A DNA stretch of 64,000 nt, taken from positions 62,001 through 126,000 of the forward strand of contig NZ_AUBZ01000003.1 of assembly GCF_000429505.1 (NCBI RefSeq), in the 5' to 3' direction. The notes below the pieces were generated by a model that searched no databases, was not told the DNA's origin, and saw only the letters and a list, made by a program, of their open reading frames with translations. The DNA is from Aliagarivorans taiwanensis DSM 22990. Lineage in GTDB: Bacteria > Pseudomonadota > Gammaproteobacteria > Enterobacterales > Celerinatantimonadaceae. Numbering within the stretch: the stretch's first letter is position 1; every line of letters begins with the position of its first letter. A program made the position numbers and the translations under genes. This document shows, piece by piece, positions 53,339-61,946 of this stretch.

Positions 53339-56300
53339 GTGTTCGTTATAATTTCGCTACTGATAAGTGGATGCGGATCAGGAAGCAGTAATAACGGACA
53401 ACAACGAGAAGTAAAAAGCATCGAAATTCAGGGTGTCAGCCAGATCCTTGAGGGTGAAAATACCCAACTCAAGGCGGTGATTTCCTATGACGACGATTCC
53501 GTAGAAACCGGCGGCGTAAGCTGGAGAAGCAGCGACTCGACCATTGCCTCTATTGACAGCAACGGCTGGGTGACTGGGCATCAACTTGGGGTGGTAGTCA
53601 TCAGCGCCCAAAAAGGCGATGTAGTTGGCCAAAAAACCGTGGAAGTTGTTACCGACAGCACGGTGATACTCACCGAGATCACTCTCAGCGGCGAGCAAGT
53701 TCTGCAAGTTGGGCAAACCACGCAGATCAATGCCACTGCACACTACAGCGACAACAGCACCAGCAATAGCGGCTTTACCTATAGCAGTGCTAACAGCGCC
53801 GTGGCCAGTGTTGACAACAACGGGTGGGTAGTTGCTAAGGCGACCGGCTCAACCCAAGTGAGCGCATCGAAACAAGGCGTTACCGCCAGCCCAACGATTA
53901 CCGTGAACAGCGACGTAAGCGTACCGGTGGTGACCGATATCCAAATCAGCAACGCGCCCAGCAGCATGCAGCCTGGCGATATGACCAGCCTCGAGGCCAG
54001 AGCAGTCTACAGCGATGGCAGCTTTACCCGTGAGGTAGCATGGTCTTCATCGAATACTGCGGTTGCCAGCATCAGCAGCAATGGACTATTGGTTGCCAAT
54101 AGCGCCGGCGATGTCACCATCTCTGCAGAAAAAGACAAGGTGATCCGCTCGTTCAACCTGAGCGTGAAAGCAAGCAATCTTGGGATCCTCTCCTTTACGC
54201 TGGATGGACCGCAGCAACTGCAAGTGGGTGCCAGCGAGCAATACCTCGCAACCATCACTTACGAAGACCAATCTAAAGTAACCAACGGCTTTAGCTGGAA
54301 CAGCAGCAACAGCGCGGTTGCCAGTGTTGACTCAAATGGCATTGTTAACGCCAAAGCGGCCGGTAGCACCACTCTGACAGCAAGCAAAGACGGCCAGTCG
54401 CGCAGCCTCACCATTAGCGTGATAGGTGGCGAACTACCCACGATTAGCGAGATCACCTTGCAGGGAGCCAGCCAAATTGAGCAAGGCAGCAGCAGCTTGT
54501 TCATCGCCAAAGCGATCTACAGCGATGGTTCTGAGCTGCGTGATGGCTTTAGCTGGAGCAGCAGCAACGATGCCGTTGCCAGCGTCTCCGACAAAGGCTT
54601 AGTCACCGCCAATCAACCCGGCTCAGCAACCATTACCGCTGAAAAAGATGGCCTGAAGAAAACCGCTTCAGTGACCATCATCGCGCCCGAGCAAGGTATC
54701 TCCATCTTTGTGCAAGATGGCTGTGCCAGCCATATCCATGCCTGGACCCGTAACGGCGGCGATACCCCGTTCTTCTCCGACGCATGGCCGGGTGCCTCCA
54801 TCTCAGGCTTGGTGGGTAAAGATGATGCGACCTTCCGTGGCGAACGCAAGGGCGACGTGGTGGAGTTGTTCTTTAAAGACCTCAACTCTATCTGGTACAT
54901 CCTTAACAACAACGGCGACAAAGTACTGGGCGGTAGTGACCGCGAAGGCGATGGCGACGTAGAAGCCACCCGCGACACCTACTACACCAGCGATTGTGAG
55001 TCACACAGCGACAACCCCTTCGACTTGAGCCCACGCATCGTTATCAGCCCGAAAGGCGGCGAGCAGCGTGGCGATCGCGTTATCTCGGTGAATATCTCCG
55101 GTGATGATATCTACGAAGTGGAAGCCTTCTTGGGCGGCCAACCGCTGGATCTCGACCATGAGCTAAACGCCGAGTTCACGTTGGCTGAGCATATCGCTAA
55201 CGGCGAAAGCATCGAGCTAACCGCGATGGCCAGCAACATCGAAGGCACCACCAGCGATAGCGCCACCTTTATTCGCAACGATGACAAGGTCGCCCCAAGC
55301 ATCGAAGCCTACGGTACCCTGCTGCCCTTCGCTGAGCATGCCATCTACTTTATGCTGACCGACCGCTTCGCCAACGGTAACACTGGCAACGACCAGCGTG
55401 ACCAAGGCTGTGCTGTTGGCCGCTGTACCTTTGACCAACCGGTGAATGGTGTGGCTAACATTGGCTGGATGGGCGGTGACTTTGAAGGCATCTACAACAA
55501 CGCTGACTACCTCAGCGAGATGGGCTTCGGCGCCATCTGGATCAGCCCGATCATCGAGAACCCGAACGAAGCCTTTACCGGCAGCTGTCACCCGGGTGTA
55601 GGGGCGATTGGCTGTGATAAAGGTAAAACCGGCTTCCATGGCTACTGGGGTGTGAACTTCTATAAGGTCGACCCTCACTGGGAGTCTCCCGGCTTTACTT
55701 TCAAAGAGTTCACCGACAAGATGCGCAGCCGCGGCATTAAGACGGTACTCGATATCGTGACCAACCACGGCAGCCCATCGTTTGACATGACCGGCGACCA
55801 ATACAGCAGCTCAACCTACGGCAAGCTGTATGACAAGCACGGTAGCTTGGTGGCACAAACCAACAACCAACAAGGCGGCCATGATTGGTTCAAGGGCAAT
55901 GACCAACTTGCAACCTTGGCTGACTTCAACATCAACTACCAAAGCGGTGCTGGTAAAGAGGTATTCGACTACCTGGTGGGGGCTTACAAGCAGTGGATCG
56001 CTCAAGGGGCGGATGCCTTCCGTATCGACACCACCAAGCATATGTCAGAAGCCTGGTTCCGCGAGTTCCTCAAAGAAATGCGCAAGCCTGAGGTGGGCGG
56101 CGAAGACTTCTACGCCTTTGGGGAGTACTACGATATCGACTCCGGCGGCATCGGACACTGGCAGAAGAACGTAGGTATGGATAAGCTCGACTTCCCTTAC
56201 ATGTACTCCATGAAAGCCACCTTCGGCGGCGGCGGTGCCGGTTATGAGAAGATGTTGGGTGTGCTACACATCGATACTGGCACCATCCAAGACCCGTATC

Positions 56301-56887
56301 GTACCGCAACCTTCTACGACAACCACGATATGGACCGGATCTGTGCCGACAGCAACGGCTTTATCAACGCTCATAACTGGCTGTTCACCACCCGCGGTAT
56401 TCCAATTGTGTACTACGGCTCTGAGATGGCCTTTGAGCAGTGTAAAACCGAGCATGGCGGTAACCGTAACTTCTTCGGTCAGGACCGTATCAACCAAGCT
56501 AAGAGCAACCCTATCTACAAAGCACTTAGCCGAGTTGGCCAGATGCGTCGTGACAATGTAGCCCTGCAACGCGGTCTGCAGTTCAACATCGACGTGCGCG
56601 GCAACGAAGCCAGCATCTTGCGGGTTTACCAGCACGATGGCGTGAACCAAACCGCGCTGGTACTGCTCAACAAAAACAGCAGCTCGACCAATATCAGCGT
56701 AAACCGTTACCTAACCCCTGGCTCTTGGCGCGATGCAGAAACTGGCGACACCATTGAGGTAGCCAACTCCATCAGCGCTGAGGTACCAGCCAACGGTATC
56801 AAGGTTTATATCTATGATGAGCCTATCGAGAACGACGAGCTGGAACAGCTAATCGACTCGCGTATGCAGCTTCATGGATATAAATAA
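53339..56887 (+). CDS. Cell-surface lipoprotein alpha-amylase with five BIG2 domains (GH13)
   Basis: 1182 residues. A short lipoprotein leader (lipobox LISGC, Cys12) is followed by five tandem bacterial Ig-like (BIG2) domains at about 24-435, each ending in a VASxxxxGxVxAxxxG strand pattern. A starch-binding module of the CBM26 kind (IHAWTRNGG, WPGASISG, WYILNNN) covers 450-560, then an Ig-like linker and the GH13 barrel from about 667. Catalytic residues are in place: LDIVTNH near 803, Asp897 (FRIDTTKH), Glu929 (AFGEYYD) and Asp997 (YDNHDMD). The beta-domain ends the chain. The GTG start has an in-frame TAA two codons upstream and no charged N-region, which is odd. Confidence 0.88.
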   Translation: MFVIISLLISGCGSGSSNNGQQREVKSIEIQGVSQILEGENTQLKAVISYDDDSVETGGVSWRSSDSTIASIDSNGWVTGHQLGVVVISAQKGDVVGQKTVEVVTDSTVILTEITLSGEQVLQVGQTTQINATAHYSDNSTSNSGFTYSSANSAVASVDNNGWVVAKATGSTQVSASKQGVTASPTITVNSDVSVPVVTDIQISNAPSSMQPGDMTSLEARAVYSDGSFTREVAWSSSNTAVASISSNGLLVANSAGDVTISAEKDKVIRSFNLSVKASNLGILSFTLDGPQQLQVGASEQYLATITYEDQSKVTNGFSWNSSNSAVASVDSNGIVNAKAAGSTTLTASKDGQSRSLTISVIGGELPTISEITLQGASQIEQGSSSLFIAKAIYSDGSELRDGFSWSSSNDAVASVSDKGLVTANQPGSATITAEKDGLKKTASVTIIAPEQGISIFVQDGCASHIHAWTRNGGDTPFFSDAWPGASISGLVGKDDATFRGERKGDVVELFFKDLNSIWYILNNNGDKVLGGSDREGDGDVEATRDTYYTSDCESHSDNPFDLSPRIVISPKGGEQRGDRVISVNISGDDIYEVEAFLGGQPLDLDHELNAEFTLAEHIANGESIELTAMASNIEGTTSDSATFIRNDDKVAPSIEAYGTLLPFAEHAIYFMLTDRFANGNTGNDQRDQGCAVGRCTFDQPVNGVANIGWMGGDFEGIYNNADYLSEMGFGAIWISPIIENPNEAFTGSCHPGVGAIGCDKGKTGFHGYWGVNFYKVDPHWESPGFTFKEFTDKMRSRGIKTVLDIVTNHGSPSFDMTGDQYSSSTYGKLYDKHGSLVAQTNNQQGGHDWFKGNDQLATLADFNINYQSGAGKEVFDYLVGAYKQWIAQGADAFRIDTTKHMSEAWFREFLKEMRKPEVGGEDFYAFGEYYDIDSGGIGHWQKNVGMDKLDFPYMYSMKATFGGGGAGYEKMLGVLHIDTGTIQDPYRTATFYDNHDMDRICADSNGFINAHNWLFTTRGIPIVYYGSEMAFEQCKTEHGGNRNFFGQDRINQAKSNPIYKALSRVGQMRRDNVALQRGLQFNIDVRGNEASILRVYQHDGVNQTALVLLNKNSSSTNISVNRYLTPGSWRDAETGDTIEVANSISAEVPANGIKVYIYDEPIENDELEQLIDSRMQLHGYK

Positions 56888-56940
56888 GGAGTTACTCCTC
56901 TCCTTTTGTTCCATGTAAGTTCCGTGAAAGGACCGTAAGA

Positions 56941-56968
56941 AAAAGCCACCAGCTTGCTGGTGGCTTTA
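56941..56968. terminator. Bidirectional terminator between amylase and flp
   Basis: AAAGCCACCAGC, loop TTG, CTGGTGGCTTT: an 11-bp stem with an A run on the left and a T-rich stretch on the right, between the convergent amylase and flp genes. A second short palindrome, AGGAGTTACTCCT (about 56887-56899), lies just after the amylase stop. Confidence 0.85.
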
Positions 56969-56997
56969 TTTGCTATAAGCGCTAGTTGCAAACTGGC

Positions 56998-57219
56998 TTA
57001 TGAGCCACCGGTGATAGCGTCGATCTCGCCAGTCAGCACATTCAATAGCTCGCGAATGGCGCTTTGAAACGCCCCATCGCTGACAAGAATTAAGCTCAAC
57101 ATAAGCGCGATACACACACCAATAACCCCATATTCAATCGAGGTTACTGCGCGCTGGTCACTAGCAAAACCGCGCAGCTGACTCTGCACACCCTTGAGTG
57201 TGCGTTTAACTCTTTTCAC
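56998..57219 (-). CDS. flp: Flp-type prepilin
   Basis: 73 residues from a GTG at 57219 preceded by AGGAG. A basic leader (MKRVKRTLKGVQSQLRGFA) leads to the Flp processing motif DQRAVTSIEYGVIG; cleavage would fall four residues before EY, that is after Ala, where Gly is usual. One hydrophobic helix (GVIGVCIALMLSLILV) and a short C-terminus with LTGEIDAITGGS follow. It is the pilus subunit of the Tad system, here the last gene of the operon and 37 bases after the ompA-like gene. Confidence 0.85.
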   Translation of the reverse strand: MKRVKRTLKGVQSQLRGFASDQRAVTSIEYGVIGVCIALMLSLILVSDGAFQSAIRELLNVLTGEIDAITGGS

Positions 57220-57256
57220 CTGTTTTCTCCTGCACTTGCTCCCCAATCGCACCGCA

Positions 57257-57853
57257 CTAAAGCTGGCTGGTAATATCAACGCGGCGGTTTAGCTCACGCC
57301 CCTGTTTAGTGGCATTATCGGCAATCGGCTGGTTCTGCCCCTGACTGCGCGCTTCAATCTGGCGGTCACTAAACTCGCCAGCCAACAGCTGCTGCTTAAC
57401 CTGTTCGGCACGACGCATTCCCAGCGCCTGATTGTACTCTTGGCTGCCAAGGGTGCAGGTATGGCCTTCCAGTACAATCTCTTGACCGAAGGCATTGGGG
57501 TCCAGTGCCGAAAGTACCGCCAGCGACTCCTTGGTCAAACTCGATTTATCGAAATCAAAATAGACCCGCGCCTCACTGCGCCCGGCATTTTGCTTGGCGT
57601 AAGACTGGCAATCTTGGTCAAAGCCGCTCATCGCCGGAGCGACAACTTGCAGCTCATGAGCCACTGGGTTAAACGCCCAGCCTTCAACACGGTGGCCGCG
57701 CGCTAAAACCTTGCCAACGCGCGTAGAGACTTGATAGTGCCCCGTACCAGTGCCGCAGGCCTCGACGTAATCATTGGCAAAGCTTGGCGATGCGAACAGC
57801 ATCAGGACTGCCACTACTCCCTTAAGCGGGCTTGAAAATGCGCGATACTCCAT
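57257..57853 (-). CDS. OmpA-family periplasmic protein of the Tad locus
   Basis: 198 residues with a signal peptide (MEYRAFSSPLKGVVAVLMLFASPSFA) and a C-terminal OmpA-like domain: ARVYFDFDKSSLTKES near 94-109, LEGHTCTLGSQEYNQALGMRRAEQVK near 127-152 and NQPIADNATKQGRELNRRVDI. It probably anchors the Tad machinery to peptidoglycan. It overlaps tadG by 32 bases, so the ribosome binding site (AGAGGA) lies inside tadG. A truncated paralogue stands at 52955-53290. Confidence 0.87.
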   Translation of the reverse strand: MEYRAFSSPLKGVVAVLMLFASPSFANDYVEACGTGTGHYQVSTRVGKVLARGHRVEGWAFNPVAHELQVVAPAMSGFDQDCQSYAKQNAGRSEARVYFDFDKSSLTKESLAVLSALDPNAFGQEIVLEGHTCTLGSQEYNQALGMRRAEQVKQQLLAGEFSDRQIEARSQGQNQPIADNATKQGRELNRRVDITSQL

Positions 57854-59420
57854 TGCGTCTGGTTCCTCTTTGAATCATTCGGGTAATTTCTTCCAGTAGC
57901 TCGTCCAAGTTGTAAACATCCTGGATGTTGTCGCTACCGACACAGTTGCTGTAGTCCACTTGGTTGGACGCACCGAAGTTAATACCAATCACCCCCAAAT
58001 AGATGGGATTGTCTTCAGCGTTAAAGCGCTCCCTGATGGCTTGGCACATACCAGCATCCACCAGTTGCTTGAATACCGAGTTGGATTGGGGGTAAGGGGT
58101 TTCTCGGCCATCGGTCAAAATCATGATCATCTTTTGCCGCTTGTTGTAGGCCTCCATTCGTCCAGTGTCTTCTGCCTGCTGCCGCCCTTGATCCATCACT
58201 TGGGCGCTACGCAATATTCCCTGATACACCGAGGTTGAGCCTCTGGCATTGGTGATATCCATCTCCTGCCACGCCGGCGTAATATCCTCGAGGTCAGTGG
58301 TGAGATCGATGGTCCAGAATGGCGAGTTACATACATGCACATAGCCAGAGCCAAAGAAGCGCCGGTGATCGCCGGTACCATCAAAGGTGGTCTGCAGCTC
58401 GCTACCGGGTAAGTGTTTTGGCACGAACATATCGTTAATGGTGGCAGTTGCATCCAGGTAGTTCGGGGGCTCAAGTGACACCATCCAACTCACTTGGTTG
58501 GTACTGCTGATCACATTGGCGATGGTGATCGCCTGCTCGCGTCGACTCTCTACCGGGGTAGGCAAGGCATTGTCGCTACAAGCACTGGCCGAGTTGGCGC
58601 AGTTTCTGACTCGATATTGATCCACCAGCGCCCACTTTGACCAATCGATCTGCTCATAGGCCCTGCCGCCGTAGGGGTGTAGGTTGTTGTCGTAACGGGT
58701 CTGCGAGACACACAGACGTTGGCCCGCCACGATTTCTTGGGTCCGGTTGTTATAGGGCACATAGCCAATACGGTTGTAGATGGGCTCGCCGTCCTCATCC
58801 AACGGTGGATCAATGTTGGGCTGTAGCACCATCTCGCTGATGGCTTCCACCGCATCTTTAAGATACTCCAAGGGGTATTTGCCACTAGAGTCGGGCCCAT
58901 GGCCATCGTTCATCATTGAGCCGGAGAAGTCTGCCACAAACACGATATCCAACCCGAGCGGCTCAAACTCCTCTAAGTAATTGCGCGCCGCAGAGCCACT
59001 TTGCAGGTTCATGTTTCTGGCGAAACTTGGGATCACCTCCGAGGAGAACCAAGAGCGGTGGCTGGTTTGCGCGCTGATCGAGTATTGCACATAGGCAAAG
59101 GCGTCCTGCTGTTCGGTCTCCTCTTCCTCGCCTTCGAGCCTTTCGACACCCAAACTGACGACGCTACTTTGATTGCGCACATAGGCATTCACATAGGTTT
59201 GCCCTAATCGCTCAACAGTGTCTTCGTCCATCCCCGCGTTATTGGCACTAGCCAGCGCCAGCGCGGTGCTCTCTAGCGCGTCATGCAAACGGGCTTGCTT
59301 TTGCACATAGCGGGTGCCTTCGAGGGCAAGAAAGGTCAGGCCGAACAACGGAACCAATGATAACGCCAGGATGATGGCGGCTGCGCCTTGCTGCCGTTTC
59401 AGGCTATGAATCGCTCTCAT
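57822..59420 (-). CDS. tadG: TadG-like pilus assembly protein with von Willebrand A domain
   Basis: 532 residues. An N-terminal TadE/TadG-type membrane segment (RQQGAAAIILALSLVPLFGLTFLALEGTRY, residues 9-38) resembles a pseudopilin signal but lacks the Glu found in TadE and TadF. A von Willebrand A domain follows, with the MIDAS motif DFSGSM at 164-169 and a second metal-site segment (MILTDGRETPYP) near 435. Cysteines are spread through the extracytoplasmic part. It assists Flp pilus assembly or anchoring. Confidence 0.87.
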   Translation of the reverse strand: MRAIHSLKRQQGAAAIILALSLVPLFGLTFLALEGTRYVQKQARLHDALESTALALASANNAGMDEDTVERLGQTYVNAYVRNQSSVVSLGVERLEGEEEETEQQDAFAYVQYSISAQTSHRSWFSSEVIPSFARNMNLQSGSAARNYLEEFEPLGLDIVFVADFSGSMMNDGHGPDSSGKYPLEYLKDAVEAISEMVLQPNIDPPLDEDGEPIYNRIGYVPYNNRTQEIVAGQRLCVSQTRYDNNLHPYGGRAYEQIDWSKWALVDQYRVRNCANSASACSDNALPTPVESRREQAITIANVISSTNQVSWMVSLEPPNYLDATATINDMFVPKHLPGSELQTTFDGTGDHRRFFGSGYVHVCNSPFWTIDLTTDLEDITPAWQEMDITNARGSTSVYQGILRSAQVMDQGRQQAEDTGRMEAYNKRQKMIMILTDGRETPYPQSNSVFKQLVDAGMCQAIRERFNAEDNPIYLGVIGINFGASNQVDYSNCVGSDNIQDVYNLDELLEEITRMIQRGTRRNGVSRIFKPA

Positions 59421-59421
59421 A

Positions 59422-59934
59422 CTAACGCCCCACCATCACCGAAGAAGCCTGTAATTGATGCGTCGCCTCCGTCGTCACATCAAACCATGCTGGTATCTGC
59501 TTACAGATAGTGACGCGGTACAAAGGCAGTGGTTCTCCCTGCTCATCAACCAGCAAGGTGAACATCTCCGCCTGATGCAGCTGCTCGTTGGAGCGACATG
59601 CCACACCGGTGGTAAGTCGCTGGGAGCTATCTGCAGCGATGGCGCTCTCGATCACCATACCGCTGGCGTCATCAAGCTCTGGCGCAGCGATACGCCATAG
59701 CGTAAGTAAATCCTCGTTGTTGATGGATAGGCGCACTACCCCATCGTCAACAAAAAAGCGGCTGCGCTCTTTGAGTACACTGACCAACGAATAGCTCAAG
59801 CGATCCAGCTGGCCCCGTGTTAACAGCTGCTGGGAGAGATCCATCACAAACAAAAAAAGTAGGCTGATAAAGCTCATCACAAAGGCTAACTCAATGGCGA
59901 AACTGCCCCGCTGGGCACTGCGCTTAGAAGGCAT
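59422..59934 (-). CDS. tadF: TadF-like pseudopilin
   Basis: 170 residues from the ATG at 59934; a longer frame inside tadE is rejected. The N-terminus SAQRGSFAIELAFVMSFISLLFLFVMDLSQQLL has the pseudopilin processing site Gly, four residues, Glu, followed by a hydrophobic helix. The C-terminal part has two cysteines (GVACRS and VTICKQ) as in TadF proteins, which form a disulfide-stabilised extracytoplasmic domain. One base separates it from tadE. Confidence 0.82.
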   Translation of the reverse strand: MPSKRSAQRGSFAIELAFVMSFISLLFLFVMDLSQQLLTRGQLDRLSYSLVSVLKERSRFFVDDGVVRLSINNEDLLTLWRIAAPELDDASGMVIESAIAADSSQRLTTGVACRSNEQLHQAEMFTLLVDEQGEPLPLYRVTICKQIPAWFDVTTEATHQLQASSVMVGR

Positions 59935-59935
59935 G

Positions 59936-60403
59936 CTACAGCTCCCATCCCTGAAACTCTTGCACCGTGATGATCGACCGCTCAATCGTGGTCACCAGTG
60001 CGGTCGACTGCAGCAACAATGGGGTATAGTCGTAGCTGATCTGATAGCGGGCAAACGGGCAGTCTGCGCAGCTGCTAACACCGTTGTGCTGCGCTAACTG
60101 GGCCAAGTTGCTGTAATATTCCACCTCGAAGCGGTAGGTCCCATGAGTAAGCAAGCCAGTCCATAGGCTATCCTGCGATTCAAAAAAGCCTGCGAAGATG
60201 TTGTAGTAGTTCTGAGTCCCCCAAAGCTGGGTAGTACGCGCATCGCGGCTGGCTTCACGCAAGCCCGACTCCGCCAGATTGACCGCATACAAGATGCAGC
60301 ACAGCTCATAGATCAAGAACATAAACAGAAAGAACACCCCACCGCCGATGGCAAACTCGATAGCGACGATGCCTTGCTGAGTTGACTTGCGCCGAATGAT
60401 CAC
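59936..60403 (-). CDS. tadE: TadE-like pseudopilin
   Basis: 155 residues. Processing site TQQGIVAIEFAIGGGVFFLFMF (Gly, four residues, Glu) near residues 9-30 and one membrane helix, followed by LAESGLREASRDART and an extracytoplasmic domain with two cysteines (SSCADCPF). Overlaps the end of tadD by four bases (ATGA). Confidence 0.85.
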   Translation of the reverse strand: MIIRRKSTQQGIVAIEFAIGGGVFFLFMFLIYELCCILYAVNLAESGLREASRDARTTQLWGTQNYYNIFAGFFESQDSLWTGLLTHGTYRFEVEYYSNLAQLAQHNGVSSCADCPFARYQISYDYTPLLLQSTALVTTIERSIITVQEFQGWEL

Positions 60404-61101
60404 AGCGTATTCTCTCCCTGACTTTCCGCCAACGATCGCACCGCTAGCGGATAGTCATCGCCGAGCAACAGTTTGGCCTGTTGCAGGTAACCCAAGGCAA
60501 TCATGCTCACGCCAGCGTTGACCCGGATCGACTCATCCTCTGGGTACTGCTTCATTATCGGCTCTAACAGCTCTAGGCTGGTCTTGTAGTCGCCCTGCGA
60601 CATCGCAATCACCGCCAGGTTGTTTTTGACCGCACGGGTTTCATAGCCAAGTAAGCGCGCCTTGTTGGTGTAATCGATCGCCTTCTCGTAGTCGCCGATC
60701 ATCGCATTGACGATACCCACGTTGATAAACAAGTAGCCGGTATCGGCATAGGGCTGCTTACAGTGGATCGCCTTTTGGAACTGGCGCAAGGCATAGACAT
60801 AGTTCTGCCTGTTCATGGCCACCTGGCCCCGAACAAAGTACATATCGCCGTGAACCGGGCTTTGCTCCAGCACTTGTTCGGCAAAAAAGTCGGCGGACTC
60901 GTTATCGCCATTGAGATAGAACAGTGTGGCTAACTTCTGCTTCACCTTGATATCGCCCGGGCGCTGGGCCAAGGCTTGTCGATAGTGCTCGATCTGCGCG
61001 GTGTAGTTCCCCACCTGGGTCTGCTGTTGCTCTGATAAGGGTGTCTCTGAGGTTGATTGACAACCCACCAGCAGTAGCACCAATAAACTGAATATTCTCA
61101 T
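60400..61101 (-). CDS. tadD: TadD lipoprotein with TPR repeats
   Basis: 233 residues. Lipoprotein signal MRIFSLLVLLLVGC with Cys14, then about five tetratricopeptide repeats (for example YRQALAQRPGDIKVKQKLATLFYLNGD, and VNAMIGDYEKAIDYTNKARLLG). TadD is thought to be the pilotin that helps the Tad secretin RcpA reach the outer membrane. It shares one base with tadC. Confidence 0.88.
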   Translation of the reverse strand: MRIFSLLVLLLVGCQSTSETPLSEQQQTQVGNYTAQIEHYRQALAQRPGDIKVKQKLATLFYLNGDNESADFFAEQVLEQSPVHGDMYFVRGQVAMNRQNYVYALRQFQKAIHCKQPYADTGYLFINVGIVNAMIGDYEKAIDYTNKARLLGYETRAVKNNLAVIAMSQGDYKTSLELLEPIMKQYPEDESIRVNAGVSMIALGYLQQAKLLLGDDYPLAVRSLAESQGENTL

Positions 61102-61946
61102 TATCTCCCCAACATCATCTGCATAAGCCCCGGGGCCAGAATTAAGATGACCACCGGAAACAGGATTAGCAAAATCAACGGCACGCTCATCTTGGCGGCG
61201 AGCTTGCCCACTTTTTCTTCCAAATTCAGGATCTGCATTTGACGGATATCCTGAGCTAAATCGGTGAGTACCGGCGCAATCGAGGTGCCGTATTGCATGT
61301 TTTGCTGCAAGGTAAAGGTAAAGCTGTTGACCTCTTGAGAGCCGATGCGCTTTTTCAAGGTTTCAAGGGCAAAATTCATGTTCTTGATACGGGCGATCTT
61401 GACCGTGCGCTGCAAGTGCATACACAAATCTTTATCGAATAGCGCCAGCTCTTTAGAGAGGTACTCAAGGGCCGCTTCAATGGTTTGCCCGGTTTGAATA
61501 CACACTGCCATCATATCCAGCATGTATGGCAGGTTTGATGAGACCTTACTGACCACCTTGCGGCGACGCAGCTCGAGGTAAAAGTCGGGAAGCATGATCA
61601 CGGCGATAAGCCCGCCCACACCAGCCAATAGCTTGTTGGTCAACTGCCAGTCCAGCACCAAGCAGAAGGCCCCCAACAGCACCAGCAAAGCGAGCTTAAA
61701 CACCCCGTACCAGCGAGCCATAAAGGGCGAGTAAAAGCCCGCATCGGCCAGCTTATCTTCCATCTCTTTCTTGGGCAGTGGCAGCAGCGAAACCGGCATA
61801 CGCCAGCGGCGCTTCTTACGCTCTGTCTTGAGCTTGAGAATGCGATTGAGCACCCGGGTGCGCTGCGCCAGCTCAACGTGCATGCTCAGCGAAAAGGCAA
61901 CTCCCACCACACCCAATAAGGTGAGCATTAAATAGAGCACTATCAT
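61101..61946 (-). CDS. tadC: TadC inner-membrane platform protein
   Basis: 281 residues of the T2SS/GspF-like fold: a membrane helix at the N-terminus, two more near 85-125, a cytoplasmic helical domain (LPYMLDMMAVCIQTGQTIEAALEYLSKEL, then FTFTLQQNMQYGTSIAPVLTDLAQDIR) and a final helix pair. It pairs with TadB as the inner-membrane core of the Tad pilus. Four-base overlap (ATGA) with tadB. Confidence 0.9.
   Translation of the reverse strand: MIVLYLMLTLLGVVGVAFSLSMHVELAQRTRVLNRILKLKTERKKRRWRMPVSLLPLPKKEMEDKLADAGFYSPFMARWYGVFKLALLVLLGAFCLVLDWQLTNKLLAGVGGLIAVIMLPDFYLELRRRKVVSKVSSNLPYMLDMMAVCIQTGQTIEAALEYLSKELALFDKDLCMHLQRTVKIARIKNMNFALETLKKRIGSQEVNSFTFTLQQNMQYGTSIAPVLTDLAQDIRQMQILNLEEKVGKLAAKMSVPLILLILFPVVILILAPGLMQMMLGR

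Noticed and set aside
55217-55801. 194-codon open frame antisense to the amylase
   Set aside because: Overlaps the catalytic domain completely; no ribosome binding site or domain.
53339-56887. Recent duplication of the BIG2 units
   Set aside because: The five repeats share a pattern in protein but are well diverged in DNA, so a recent expansion is not supported.
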